DNA of 64,000 bases from an uncultured Pelagibacteraceae bacterium (GTDB taxonomy: Bacteria; Pseudomonadota; Alphaproteobacteria; Pelagibacterales; Pelagibacteraceae), in assembly GCA_902622545.1 (NCBI GenBank), contig CACNQD010000001.1, positions 248,001-312,000 of the forward strand. The letters are read 5' to 3'. Shown piece by piece: positions 30,923 through 40,800 of the stretch (position 1 is the first letter of the stretch; each line of letters starts with the position of its first letter). The translations under genes were made by a program, and so were the position numbers. A model generated the notes under the pieces. The model searched no databases, was not told where the DNA came from, and worked only from the letters and a program-made list of their open reading frames with translations.

Positions 30923-30994
30923 ATGGCTAAAAGAAGAAAAAAAGCTAAGAAAAAAGCTAAGAAAAAAGCTAAAAAAAGAAGAAGAAGAAGATAA
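30923..30994 (+). CDS. 23-aa polybasic peptide MAKRRKKAKKKAKKKAKKRRRRR
   Basis: ATG with upstream AGGGAG; in-frame TAA; own palindromic leader and strong downstream terminator. Confidence 0.65.
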   Translation: MAKRRKKAKKKAKKKAKKRRRRR

Positions 30995-31006
30995 TATTTC
31001 TTTTTT

Positions 31007-31049
31007 AAAAACGCTTCTCATAACGATTGTGTGAGAAGCGTTTTTTTTT
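31007..31049 (+). terminator. Rho-independent terminator, 14-bp perfect stem AAAAACGCTTCTCA/TGAGAAGCGTTTTT followed by T-run
   Basis: 31007-31020 pairs 31032-31045, 11-nt loop, T-run to 31049. Confidence 0.9.
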
Positions 31050-31905
31050 ATTCTTCTTCATTTTCAGAAACTAAACTTGTATTTTCCTCTTCACTTACAG
31101 ACTCTGTTCCATCTTTTTGCGTTTCAACTTTTTGGACCTTTTGATTAGTGACTTCACTTTTTTCTAAATTTCTTTTTAAGGCTTTATCAAGTTTTTTTTG
31201 AGTATTTTCCATAGAAAGATTTAACACAATTTGAAATTCTGAAATAATTCTTTCATATGCTTTTTCAAATAACTGCCTTTCACTGTATGACTGGTCTATC
31301 ATTATATCGTCACCTTTATTTAGATCTCTCACAACTTCAGCTAATTCATAAATTTTCCCAGATGTAATTTTCTGCTCATATTCTTGTGCTCTTCTACTCC
31401 ACATAGACCTTTTTATTTTTGGTTTGCCTTTTAAAATAGAAATAGACTTGTTTACTTGATTAATTGTCGATAAAGGTCGCAAGTGTGATTGTTTGTTAAT
31501 TGGCAATAAACCAATAGCTTTGTCTTTTTCAAATTTAATATCATAACATTGCACATCAATGCCTCCAATTTTTTTTGCATTAACAGAGAGTATTTGCCCC
31601 ACCCCATGTTTTGGATAAACAACATAATCTTTTACTTTATATTCTCTTTTTTCAGTTCCTTGTTTTTTTATTTTTACAATTTCAGGTTTTTGATCAAATG
31701 TTTTTGTAAGTTTTAAGTTTTCACTATTACTAATATTTTTTTTTTTATCTTTTTTATTAGATATTTCATTTTTTAAAATTTTTGGTCTTCCAACTTTTTT
31801 GATAATTTTTTTTGAAATTTTTTTATTTTTAGTTTTAACTTTTTTTACTTTTTTTTTCTTTTTAAAGGTTTTCTTTAAAATACTTTTCAAATTTATTTTC
31901 TTCAT
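31048..31905 (-). CDS. carD: CarD/CdnL-family transcriptional regulator with long Lys-rich N-terminal extension
   Basis: [21 protein letters not shown]...[42 protein letters not shown]; about 90-aa basic N-terminus incl. [10 protein letters not shown]. Confidence 0.9.
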   Translation of the reverse strand: MKKINLKSILKKTFKKKKKVKKVKTKNKKISKKIIKKVGRPKILKNEISNKKDKKKNISNSENLKLTKTFDQKPEIVKIKKQGTEKREYKVKDYVVYPKHGVGQILSVNAKKIGGIDVQCYDIKFEKDKAIGLLPINKQSHLRPLSTINQVNKSISILKGKPKIKRSMWSRRAQEYEQKITSGKIYELAEVVRDLNKGDDIMIDQSYSERQLFEKAYERIISEFQIVLNLSMENTQKKLDKALKRNLEKSEVTNQKVQKVETQKDGTESVSEEENTSLVSENEEE

Positions 31906-32188
31906 TTTTATATTTTTCGTTGTCTTTCGGTGGATCTTTCTTTTGGGTAATATTTGGCCAAATTTCTGAATATTTCTGATTTATTTCTAACCACTTTTCT
32001 GATCCTTTTTCTGTATCTGGCTTTATCGCATCGACTGGACATTCTGGTTCACAAACGCCACAATCTATACACTCATCAGGCTTAATTACAAGCATATTTT
32101 TTCCTTCATAGAAACAATCAACTGGACAAACTTCAACACAATCCATCAGCTTACATTTTATACATTTATCATTTACTATATATGTCAT
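31862..32188 (-). CDS. fdxA: Ferredoxin (7Fe/2[4Fe-4S]-type)
   Basis: [37 protein letters not shown]. Confidence 0.95.
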   Translation of the reverse strand: MTYIVNDKCIKCKLMDCVEVCPVDCFYEGKNMLVIKPDECIDCGVCEPECPVDAIKPDTEKGSEKWLEINQKYSEIWPNITQKKDPPKDNEKYKNEENKFEKYFKENL

Positions 32189-32607
32189 TATTTTATTTTA
32201 GCCAGAATATCTAATTTTATATCACCCATAGTTTTGGCATCCACATAAAGCAATCCTGCTAATCGCCTCATTAGATTTTCTTCATACATATCCGAAGTAC
32301 CATCTGATAAAATAATACTCCAAATATTTTTTATTATTTCTATCTTATCATTTTTATCCATAGCTTTGATATTTTTAGTAAAATCTTGAATATGATTTGA
32401 ATCTGACTCTTTTGTTTCAGCTTCTAAAATCAATTTATCTAAATCTTCATTATTACTAAGTTTAGTCAAAGTTTCTTTTATAATTTTCTTTTCTTTGTCC
32501 GTGTAATTTTCGTCTATTTTAGCCGCGTGTATCATTAAACAAGCCACATTAAGTAGATCAGTATCATTATCTAAACTATTCTCTTTATTAAAAAATTTAA
32601 GTATCAT
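32188..32607 (-). CDS. TerB-like domain protein
   Basis: [53 protein letters not shown]. Confidence 0.75.
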   Translation of the reverse strand: MILKFFNKENSLDNDTDLLNVACLMIHAAKIDENYTDKEKKIIKETLTKLSNNEDLDKLILEAETKESDSNHIQDFTKNIKAMDKNDKIEIIKNIWSIILSDGTSDMYEENLMRRLAGLLYVDAKTMGDIKLDILAKIK

Positions 32608-35084
32608 TTTATATTCAACTGTTTCAAAGCAGCAAATGGGTTATCACTTTGAAATTTGTTCTTAGTTAGTTTATTTATTTTTTTACTAGGGCTATATTTA
32701 AAAAAATATTTGTCATTTTCAAGTGACACATTGTAATTCATTTTCTTTATTAATTTCAGAAAATTTTCTTTGCTACAACCTAAAAGATTTAACATTTTAG
32801 GCACAAGTTCAATTTTATCACCTTTTGTATTACCTGAACTTATTATTTCTAAAAATAATCTTTCTAAGATATCTATACGAACAAAATAATCATCGAACTT
32901 TTCAAAGCCACATAGCAACATAAAGTTTTTGTTGGAAAATTTTTTATCGCTTAAAAAATTTAATCCAAAAGTCGGTGGTTCTAGATTATAATTTTTTTCG
33001 TTGTAATTTTTCCATAAAATTAATCTTAATGAAACAATGCTTGGTTTTAATAGTTTGTATAAAAATATATGATACCTTCCAAATTTTACTCCCTGATCTC
33101 TTAAAATTTTCCTCTCTGTTTGATCAATTTCTTTTAACAATTTTTCGATATTATCTCTTTTCAAAACACCATTGTTTTCATACAACATGTAAGATAAAGC
33201 TCTTGTTGAAGAATTAGATGATTTTATATCTTTTAATTTTATCAAACTACCAAGTTCAATATTAATTTTTTTATTCAACCATTCTTTTAAAAAATTTTGT
33301 AATTTATTTTTATCCTCGGTTTCTACAACATCATCTACAATTGCGTTTATTTCAGGTTTTAAGTAATCATTACCTTTAGTTAAATAAGCTATAGGAAAAT
33401 TATTCCAATAAATTTTAAGATCTTTTTTTAATTCAATATTTTTTGTTTTAATTATTTGATTAATTCTCTCTAGTATTTCAGGACCAACATTTTGTCTTGA
33501 GGCCTTTTTTAATGATTTTATATCAGAATCTAAGTCTCCAATTTTAAAATCAAGTTCAAGTTTTAGACCTTTTAAATTTCCAATAAATTGATTATTAATC
33601 ATGACTTTTTCATTATCTACTATTTCAGTTTCAAAAATTATATCTTGCTTTAAACCTTTGGCTAGAACACTTGCTCGTTTATCTATAAAACTTTTTGTAA
33701 GTTCTTCGTGTAATCGATCAGATAGTCTATCTTCAAGAAATTTAGTTCTCTCCACCCAATAATCTTGATTTTCTACCCAACCATTTTTATTGGCTACATA
33801 CGACCATGTTCTCACATTTGCAATCCTATTTGAAACAGAGTCTACATTACCATCTAATTTATCTAATATAGATAATTGTTGTTTCATAAATTTACTTGTT
33901 ATTTTTCCCGGAGTCTCTCTTAAAAAATTAAATACTTTACCAACAACTTCCAAATGGTTTCCATAAGTTTTTTTTACAAAGTCAGGTATTTGACAACATT
34001 CCCAAAGTAATTTTAGTTCATTTTCATTATTAAATATTTGAAGTTTCTCTGTATCTTTTAAAATATATTTTAATACTTTTTCATCCTCGCACTCTGATGC
34101 TTTTCTCAACCAACTTTTACTAGGTCTTTCCTCTAAAGATTTAATTAACTTGTCTCCACTTTTAAAATTTAAATTTGGATTCCTCCAAAAAATTGTATGT
34201 ATTTCATCTATTTTATGGTTCTCTAGTAATTCTATTTCTTCTGCACTTATTTCTCCGCAATCTCCAGTTATTCCAAACGATCCATCATTTAAATATCTGC
34301 CAGCTCTACCTGCTATTTGGGATATTTCTGAAAGTTTTAATCTTCTTAATTTTTTACCATCAAATTTTTTTAGATTAGAAAAATAAACATTATTTAAATC
34401 CATGTTAATACCCATCCCAATTGCATCAGTAGCTACTAAATAATCAACATCACCTGACTGGTATAAACTTACTTGTGAGTTTCGAGTTTTAGGGCTTAAT
34501 GACCCCATTACTATTGCAGCACCACCTTTTTGTCTTCTTATTAGTTCTGCAATTGCGTAAACTTCCTCAGCCGAAAAAGCAATTATTGCACTTTTTCTCT
34601 CAATTCTAGATATTTTCTTGTGACCCGAGTAAGTTAATTTAGAAAGTCTTTTTCTATCAATATATTCAATATCCTCCTCTAATTTTTCAATTATATTTCT
34701 CATGGAGTTTGAGCCCATAAACATTGTTAGCTTTTCTCCCCTCAAATTTAGTAATCTATCTGTAAATATATGGCCTCTTTCGTGATCACTACACATTTGT
34801 ATTTCATCTATTCCAACAAACTCCAAAATCTTATCAACCGGCATAGATTCTACGGTGCAAAAATAATACTTAGCATTAGCGGGTATTATTTTTTCCTCTC
34901 CTGTGATCAGAGCGACTTTATTTGGGTCAACTTTTTTAATTACTTTGTCATAAACTTCTCTTGCTAATAATCTTAATGGAAAACCCATCATTCCAGTATC
35001 AAATGAAAGCATCGTTTCAATTGCTAAAAAAGTTTTTCCAGTATTTGTCGGACCTAGAACTGCTGTAATTTTATTTTTTTTCAT
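32604..35084 (-). CDS. SUV3-like DExD/H-box helicase
   Basis: AVLGPTNTGKTFLAIE, VGIDEIQMCSD, DAIGMGINMDLNNVYFS, QIAGRAGRY. Confidence 0.9.
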   Translation of the reverse strand: MKKNKITAVLGPTNTGKTFLAIETMLSFDTGMMGFPLRLLAREVYDKVIKKVDPNKVALITGEEKIIPANAKYYFCTVESMPVDKILEFVGIDEIQMCSDHERGHIFTDRLLNLRGEKLTMFMGSNSMRNIIEKLEEDIEYIDRKRLSKLTYSGHKKISRIERKSAIIAFSAEEVYAIAELIRRQKGGAAIVMGSLSPKTRNSQVSLYQSGDVDYLVATDAIGMGINMDLNNVYFSNLKKFDGKKLRRLKLSEISQIAGRAGRYLNDGSFGITGDCGEISAEEIELLENHKIDEIHTIFWRNPNLNFKSGDKLIKSLEERPSKSWLRKASECEDEKVLKYILKDTEKLQIFNNENELKLLWECCQIPDFVKKTYGNHLEVVGKVFNFLRETPGKITSKFMKQQLSILDKLDGNVDSVSNRIANVRTWSYVANKNGWVENQDYWVERTKFLEDRLSDRLHEELTKSFIDKRASVLAKGLKQDIIFETEIVDNEKVMINNQFIGNLKGLKLELDFKIGDLDSDIKSLKKASRQNVGPEILERINQIIKTKNIELKKDLKIYWNNFPIAYLTKGNDYLKPEINAIVDDVVETEDKNKLQNFLKEWLNKKINIELGSLIKLKDIKSSNSSTRALSYMLYENNGVLKRDNIEKLLKEIDQTERKILRDQGVKFGRYHIFLYKLLKPSIVSLRLILWKNYNEKNYNLEPPTFGLNFLSDKKFSNKNFMLLCGFEKFDDYFVRIDILERLFLEIISSGNTKGDKIELVPKMLNLLGCSKENFLKLIKKMNYNVSLENDKYFFKYSPSKKINKLTKNKFQSDNPFAALKQLNIK

Positions 35085-35210
35085 TTCTATTATTTGTGTG
35101 TCAAAATTTTTACCTACTATATGTTGTTACCAAGCAAGAACAAAAATGGTCTAAAACATGACCGAATCGAAGAAAAAAAAGTTCTCATTTTCATATGTTT
35201 TATAATTAAT

Positions 35211-35915
35211 TTAAATTTTAATACCTTTATATTTTCTCATACATACGTTTGCTAATAACAAATTAGGATCTATAAATATTTTTGATTTCTTAGCTTTTTT
35301 GAAAGACTTATATGCAAAAATTGCAATTGGTATTTCTGTACATCCTAGAATAATTTTCTTACACCTAATTTTAATTAAATATCTTACAGCAGGACCAATG
35401 ATTTTTTCAGCTTCTTTAACCTTACCAGATTTAACTAGCTGGATAGCTTTATTGACGCATTTTTTTTGTAAATTCTTAGTTGGTGTAACTAATTCAAAAT
35501 TTCTAGATAAATAGTTATGATAAATCTTTGTATTTATAGTGGCTTCGGTTGCTAATAATCCAATTTTACAATTTTTTTTACATGTTTTCTTAGTATGAAG
35601 AAAAACTTCTTTAGGCATACTAATTATTGGAATTTTTATTTTTCTTTGTAAATCATTATACCAGTAATGTGCTGTGTTACATGGCATTACAATAAACTTA
35701 CAATTATTTTTCTGAAGTAATCGACAACCTTTAACAAGCTCATCAAGAACATTAAAATATCTTTTTAAATTCTCTGGTCTTTTTGGAGTATCAGATTTAT
35801 TAAATAATATAAATTTAGGATATTGTTGGTCTTTTTTGCCTCTATTTAAAACTGCAATTTTATTACAAAAATCCAACCCTGCCTGGGTTCCCATACCACC
35901 TAAAATTCCAATCAT
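35211..35915 (-). CDS. Aspartate/glutamate racemase family protein
   Basis: MIGILGGMGTQAGLDF, FIVMPCNTAHYWY, KKIILGCTEIPI catalytic Cys pair. Confidence 0.9.
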   Translation of the reverse strand: MIGILGGMGTQAGLDFCNKIAVLNRGKKDQQYPKFILFNKSDTPKRPENLKRYFNVLDELVKGCRLLQKNNCKFIVMPCNTAHYWYNDLQRKIKIPIISMPKEVFLHTKKTCKKNCKIGLLATEATINTKIYHNYLSRNFELVTPTKNLQKKCVNKAIQLVKSGKVKEAEKIIGPAVRYLIKIRCKKIILGCTEIPIAIFAYKSFKKAKKSKIFIDPNLLLANVCMRKYKGIKI

Positions 35916-36312
35916 ATTTTCCTAATCACTTTCCAAACCCCTGTTGCAGAGGCAATTAATTGATCTTTTTTTTTAAGGGTACAATTAACGAATACCATAC
36001 TTTTAGTTTTTTAAGTATTTGTACATTTCCAATCAACTCATCATCTTTCCTTGACGGTGCTATAAATTTGATATCAAGCGATACGGTCACACAAGATTTT
36101 TGATTAGTTGTTCTATGCACAGCAGTTCCTGCTCCAGCGTCTATTAATGAGCAAATAAAACCACCATGGGTAATTTCTCGTTTATTTAAATGAAACTCCT
36201 TAATTGTAGCTTTAAATTCATATTCATTTCCAGAAATTTCTCTAAAATAAAGACCACCATTGTGGTGCATAAATCCAGATACTCTACTAATTTGTTCAAA
36301 ATCTTGTTTCAT
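35912..36312 (-). pseudogene. PaaI-type hotdog thioesterase with apparent 1-nt frameshift (intact ORF 35956..36312 is truncated)
   Basis: N-terminal HGGFICSLIDAGAGTAVHR in one frame; conserved-style C-terminus KSMVFVNCTLKKKDQLIASATGVWKVIRKI in another frame after an A6 run (T6 at 36007-36012 on +). Confidence 0.75.
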
Positions 36313-36318
36313 ATAAAA

Positions 36319-36402
36319 TTAAAGAATTACAGTTAGTAACAACAAAAATAAAAATACAATTGCAAAAAAAACTATCACACTGTTCTGTAAGGAAATTTTC
36401 AT
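36319..36402 (-). CDS. Possible 27-aa single-TM peptide MKISLQNSVIVFFAIVFLFLLLLTVIL
   Basis: ATG..TAA between tRNA-Arg and thioesterase gene, same strand; strongly hydrophobic. Confidence 0.3.
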   Translation of the reverse strand: MKISLQNSVIVFFAIVFLFLLLLTVIL

Positions 36403-36407
36403 AAAAT

Positions 36408-36484
36408 TGGTGCGCCTGCTAGGAGTCGAACCCAGAACCTCCTGGTCCGTAGCCAAGCGCTCTATCCAATTGAGCTACAGGCGC
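36408..36484 (-). tRNA. tRNA-Arg (anticodon ACG), CCA encoded
   Basis: GCGCCTG/CAGGCGC acceptor, anticodon loop CTACGGA, TTCGAACTC T-loop, ACCA end. Confidence 0.95.
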
Positions 36485-36549
36485 TAATAAATTAACATAA
36501 ATCATCTATATTTTAATGTAATTTTTAAATTTAAGTTTATTCTATCGTA

Positions 36550-37656
36550 ATGTCAAAAAATTCTAAAGATATAGTTTTAACATCTGCCTTGAGAACATCA
36601 GTGGGCAAATTTGGAGGCATTCACAAGAAACTTCAAGCCCATGAATTAGGCTCAATCGTTATAAAAGGTATTTTAAAAAAAACCAACGTAGATCCGTTAG
36701 AGATAGATGAAGTCATACTTGGCCAAGTTTTACCAAGTTTAGGAGGACAAAATCCTGCAAGACAAGCCTTAATAAAATCTGGAATCCCTAAAGAGAAAAC
36801 TGCTTTTAATATTAATCAAGTTTGTGGATCAGGACTAAGAGCTATTGTTTTAGGATACCAGTCAATTTCTATGGGCTCATCAAAATTTGTTATCACTGGC
36901 GGGCAAGAAAGTATGTCAAATTCAGATGAGAAAGAAATGTTAACAAATGGTTTAATAGATGCTTTTAACAATTACCATATGGGTGTAACTGCAGAAAATG
37001 TTGCAGAGAAATTTAATATTTCAAGAGATGAACAAGATCATTTTGCTCTAGACTCACAATCTAAAACTGAAAGTTCAATCAAAAGTAAAAGATTTTTAAA
37101 TGAAATAATTGATAATAATCAAGATGAACACCCAAGGTTTAATTTAAATATTGAAAATCTTAAAAAGTTAAAACCTGCTTTTAAAAAATATGGTACTGTT
37201 ACTGCTGGTAACTCATCTGGTATAAACGATGGTGCAGCTGGCGTCTTACTTACAACAAGAGATTTAGCTGAGAAAAAAAATTTAGATATCCAAGCAAAAA
37301 TTGTTTCTTGGGCAACTTCTGGAGTTGATCCAACATTAATGGGTTTGGGACCAATTCCGTCCTCTACAAAAGCTCTTGAAATTGCTGGTTGGAGTATAAA
37401 TGATTTAGATTTAATAGAGTGCAATGAAGCTTTTGCTGCACAAACACTTGCTGTTGTTAAAGAACTCAAAGTCCCTAAAGAAAAACTAAATGTTAATGGA
37501 GGTGCAATTGCTATAGGTCATCCAATCGGAGCATCAGGCGCAAGATTGATAGTCACATTAATTCATGAAATGATCAAAAGAGATAATAAAAAAGGGTTGG
37601 TTACTCTTTGTATAGGTGGTGGTATGGGTATCTCTATGTGTATTGCTCGCGATTAA
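36550..37656 (+). CDS. Acetyl-CoA acetyltransferase (thiolase)
   Basis: NQVCGSGLRAIVLG active Cys, NEAFAAQTLAV, NVNGGAIAIGHPIGASGAR, CIGGGMG. Confidence 0.95.
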   Translation: MSKNSKDIVLTSALRTSVGKFGGIHKKLQAHELGSIVIKGILKKTNVDPLEIDEVILGQVLPSLGGQNPARQALIKSGIPKEKTAFNINQVCGSGLRAIVLGYQSISMGSSKFVITGGQESMSNSDEKEMLTNGLIDAFNNYHMGVTAENVAEKFNISRDEQDHFALDSQSKTESSIKSKRFLNEIIDNNQDEHPRFNLNIENLKKLKPAFKKYGTVTAGNSSGINDGAAGVLLTTRDLAEKKNLDIQAKIVSWATSGVDPTLMGLGPIPSSTKALEIAGWSINDLDLIECNEAFAAQTLAVVKELKVPKEKLNVNGGAIAIGHPIGASGARLIVTLIHEMIKRDNKKGLVTLCIGGGMGISMCIARD

Positions 37657-37769
37657 TGTTTTAAAGATTTTAAATTCTTATTTAATAGCGCCAATTGTAT
37701 CCATACTCTTGCGTCAAATTTTTTGCTATTATCTCTTTTTAGTAATAATTTTTTTAATAAATTAATCAT
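37653..37769 (-). CDS. Possible small protein (38 aa) MINLLKKLLLKRDNSKKFDARVWIQLALLNKNLKSLKH
   Basis: ATG..TAA filling the thiolase-aceE gap, convergent with thiolase; protein-like composition. Confidence 0.35.
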   Translation of the reverse strand: MINLLKKLLLKRDNSKKFDARVWIQLALLNKNLKSLKH

Positions 37770-37837
37770 TTAAACACTTTCATATTTAAGGATGTCAAAA
37801 AAAAGATATAAATATGTTATAAATATAGCTTCAAATA

Positions 37838-40800
37838 ATGAAAAAAGATCTTTTAGTACCTGATATCGGTGATTTTGAAAACGTTGAGATTATAGAGCTG
37901 TTAGTAAAACAAGGCCAAAAAATTTCTATTAATGATCCAATAGTAACATTAGAAAGTGATAAATCTAGTGTTGAAGTACCATCAACAGAGGAAGGGGTTA
38001 TAGAAAGCATATCAGTCAAGATAGGGGATAAAGTTTCAAAAGGTGATAAATTAGTTTCAATTTCTGTAGAGGGCGGAAGTAAAAAAATCGAGGAAGTTAA
38101 GGAAGTTAAAAAAGATACGGAAATACCAAAAGATACAGAAAAAATTATAAGTGATGCAGAAAAAATACAAAAAATTGAAGAACCAAAAATTTTCAGACAA
38201 GAAATTTCTGAGACTAAAAAAACTTCTAAACTAGAAAATTCAAAAATTGAGATTGTTTCAGATACAAATGATATAGATCCTAGTGAGACTAAAGAGTGGC
38301 TTGAGTCATTATCTGCAGTACTTAATAGCGATGGTAAAGAACGGGCACAATATATAATTAGACAATTAATAGAGCACTCATACAGAGAAGGTTCTGGATT
38401 AGTAATGTCTAGAAATACTCCGTATATTAATACAATACCTCCTGAGGAAGAAAAAAAATTACCTGGTGATCAAAATATAGAGAGAAAAATTAGATCTCTA
38501 ATTAGATGGAACGCAGCAGCTATGGTTGTAAGAGCTAATAAAAAAAACCCAGAATTAGGTGGACACATTGGAACTTTCGCTTCAGCCGCAACTTTATACG
38601 ATGTTGGAATGAACCATTTTTGGAGAGCAAAAAATAATAAGTTTGGTGGAGATTTAATATATTTTCAAGGTCATAGTGCTCCAGGAATTTATGCGAGGTC
38701 TTATCTTGAAGGTAGATTGAGTGAAAAACAATTAGATAATTTTAGACAAGAAGTTAAACCAGGTGGCCTATCATCTTATCCACATCCATGGCTGATGCCA
38801 GAGTACTGGCAATTTACTACAGTATCTATGGGTCTTGGTCCAATGCTCGCAATCTATCAAGCAAGGTTCATGAAATATCTTATCAATAGAGGTTTAATCA
38901 AAGATGAAAGTCGAAAGGTTTGGGCGTTTTTGGGTGATGGCGAAATGGATGAACCAGAATCTCTTGGAGCTATAGGATTAGCGGCTAGAGAAAATTTAGA
39001 TAATTTAATATTTGTGGTAAATTGTAATCTTCAAAGATTAGATGGTCCAGTAAGAGGTAATGGTAAAATTATTCAAGAGTTAGAGGGAATATTTAGAGGG
39101 GCTGGATGGAATGTTATAAAAGTTATTTGGGGTTCTTACTGGGACCAATTATTAGCAAATGATAAAAAAGGTATTCTAGTAAAAAGAATGAACGAAGCAG
39201 TCGATGGGGAGTACCAGGCTTTTAAAGCCAAAGGTGGAGCATACGTCAGAGAAAAATTTTTTGGAAAATATAAAGAACTAAAAGATATGGTATCAAGTAT
39301 GACAGACCAGGATATATGGAGACTTAATAGAGGCGGTCATGATCCACACAAAGTTTATGCAGCTTATCACCAAGCTGTAAATACTAAGGGACGTCCAACA
39401 GTTATTATAGCAAAAACAATTAAAGGTTATGGAATGGGAAAATCTGGTGAAAGTATAAATACAACACACCAGCAAAAAAAATTGGATGTTAAAGATTTAA
39501 TGTATTACAGAGACAGATTTGATGTTCCTCTAACAGATGAACAAGTAAAAAATATTCAATATTATAAGCCAGATGAAAATTCGGAAGAAATTAAATATTT
39601 AAAAGGCAGAAGAATGAAACTTGGTGGGAATATACCCGAGAGATCCACTTTTGCTAAGCCAATAAAAGCTCCACCTAAGGATATTTTTGAAGTTTTAAAA
39701 CAATCGACTGGTTCAAAGGAAATGTCAACCACGATGGCACTTGTTAGAATGTTAACTAACTTGTTAAGAGATAAAAATGTTTCTCCAAGATTAGTACCAA
39801 TCATTCCCGATGAGGCAAGAACTTTCGGAATGGAGGGATTTTTTCAAAAAATTGGTATTTATGCTCATGAAGGCCAAAAGTACGAACCAGTGGACTCAGA
39901 ACAACTATTTACATATAGAGAGGATAAAAAAGGACAAGTATTGGAGGAAGGAATTACTGAAGCAGGTTCGATGTCATCTTGGATTGCAGCAGGAACAGCT
40001 TACACAAATCATGATATTGAAATGATACCTATTTATTTGTTTTATTCGATGTTTGGTTTTCAAAGAGTTGGTGACTTTGCATACGCCGCTGGAGATAGTC
40101 AAACAAGAGGTTTTTTAATTGGTGCCACATCTGGAAAAACAACTTTGGCAGGAGAGGGTTTACAGCATCAAGATGGACATAGCCATTTAATTGCATCAAC
40201 TATTCCAAATTGTGTTTCTTACGATCCAACATTTGCTTATGAACTTGCTGTAATTTTCAGAGAAGGTTTAAAAAGAATGCATGAAAAAAAAGAAAATGTT
40301 TTTTATTATATAACAACATTAAACGAAAATTACCCGCATCCAGCTATTCCAAATGAAAAAGGCATAGAAGAGGCAATATTAAAAGGGATGTATAAAATAA
40401 AGTCAAAAAATATTAATAAAAAAACAAAAATCACTTTACTAGGATCAGGCGCAATTTTAAGGGAAATGATGGAAGCATCTGACATTTTAGAAAAAGATTA
40501 TAAAATTGATGCTGATGTTTGGAGTGTAACGAGTTTTAACGAATTAAGAAAAGACGGAATTGAGATTGAAAGACATAATTTGCTTCATCCAAATGACCCT
40601 CCAAAGGAGACATTTTTAGAAAAATGTTTGAAAAATTCTGAAGGACCTGTTCTAGCTGCATCCGATTATATGAGAATTTACTCAGATCAAATTAGGCCTT
40701 ATACAAAAAAAAATTTTTATTCCTTAGGCACTGACGGATATGGCAGAAGCGATACTAGAAAAAGTTTAAGAAACTTTTTTGAAGTTGATAAAAAATATAT

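Noticed and set aside
30939-30975. Short tandem repeat AAAAAAGCTAAG
   Set aside because: Explained by the KKAK repeats of the polybasic peptide; not an independent repeat array or CRISPR
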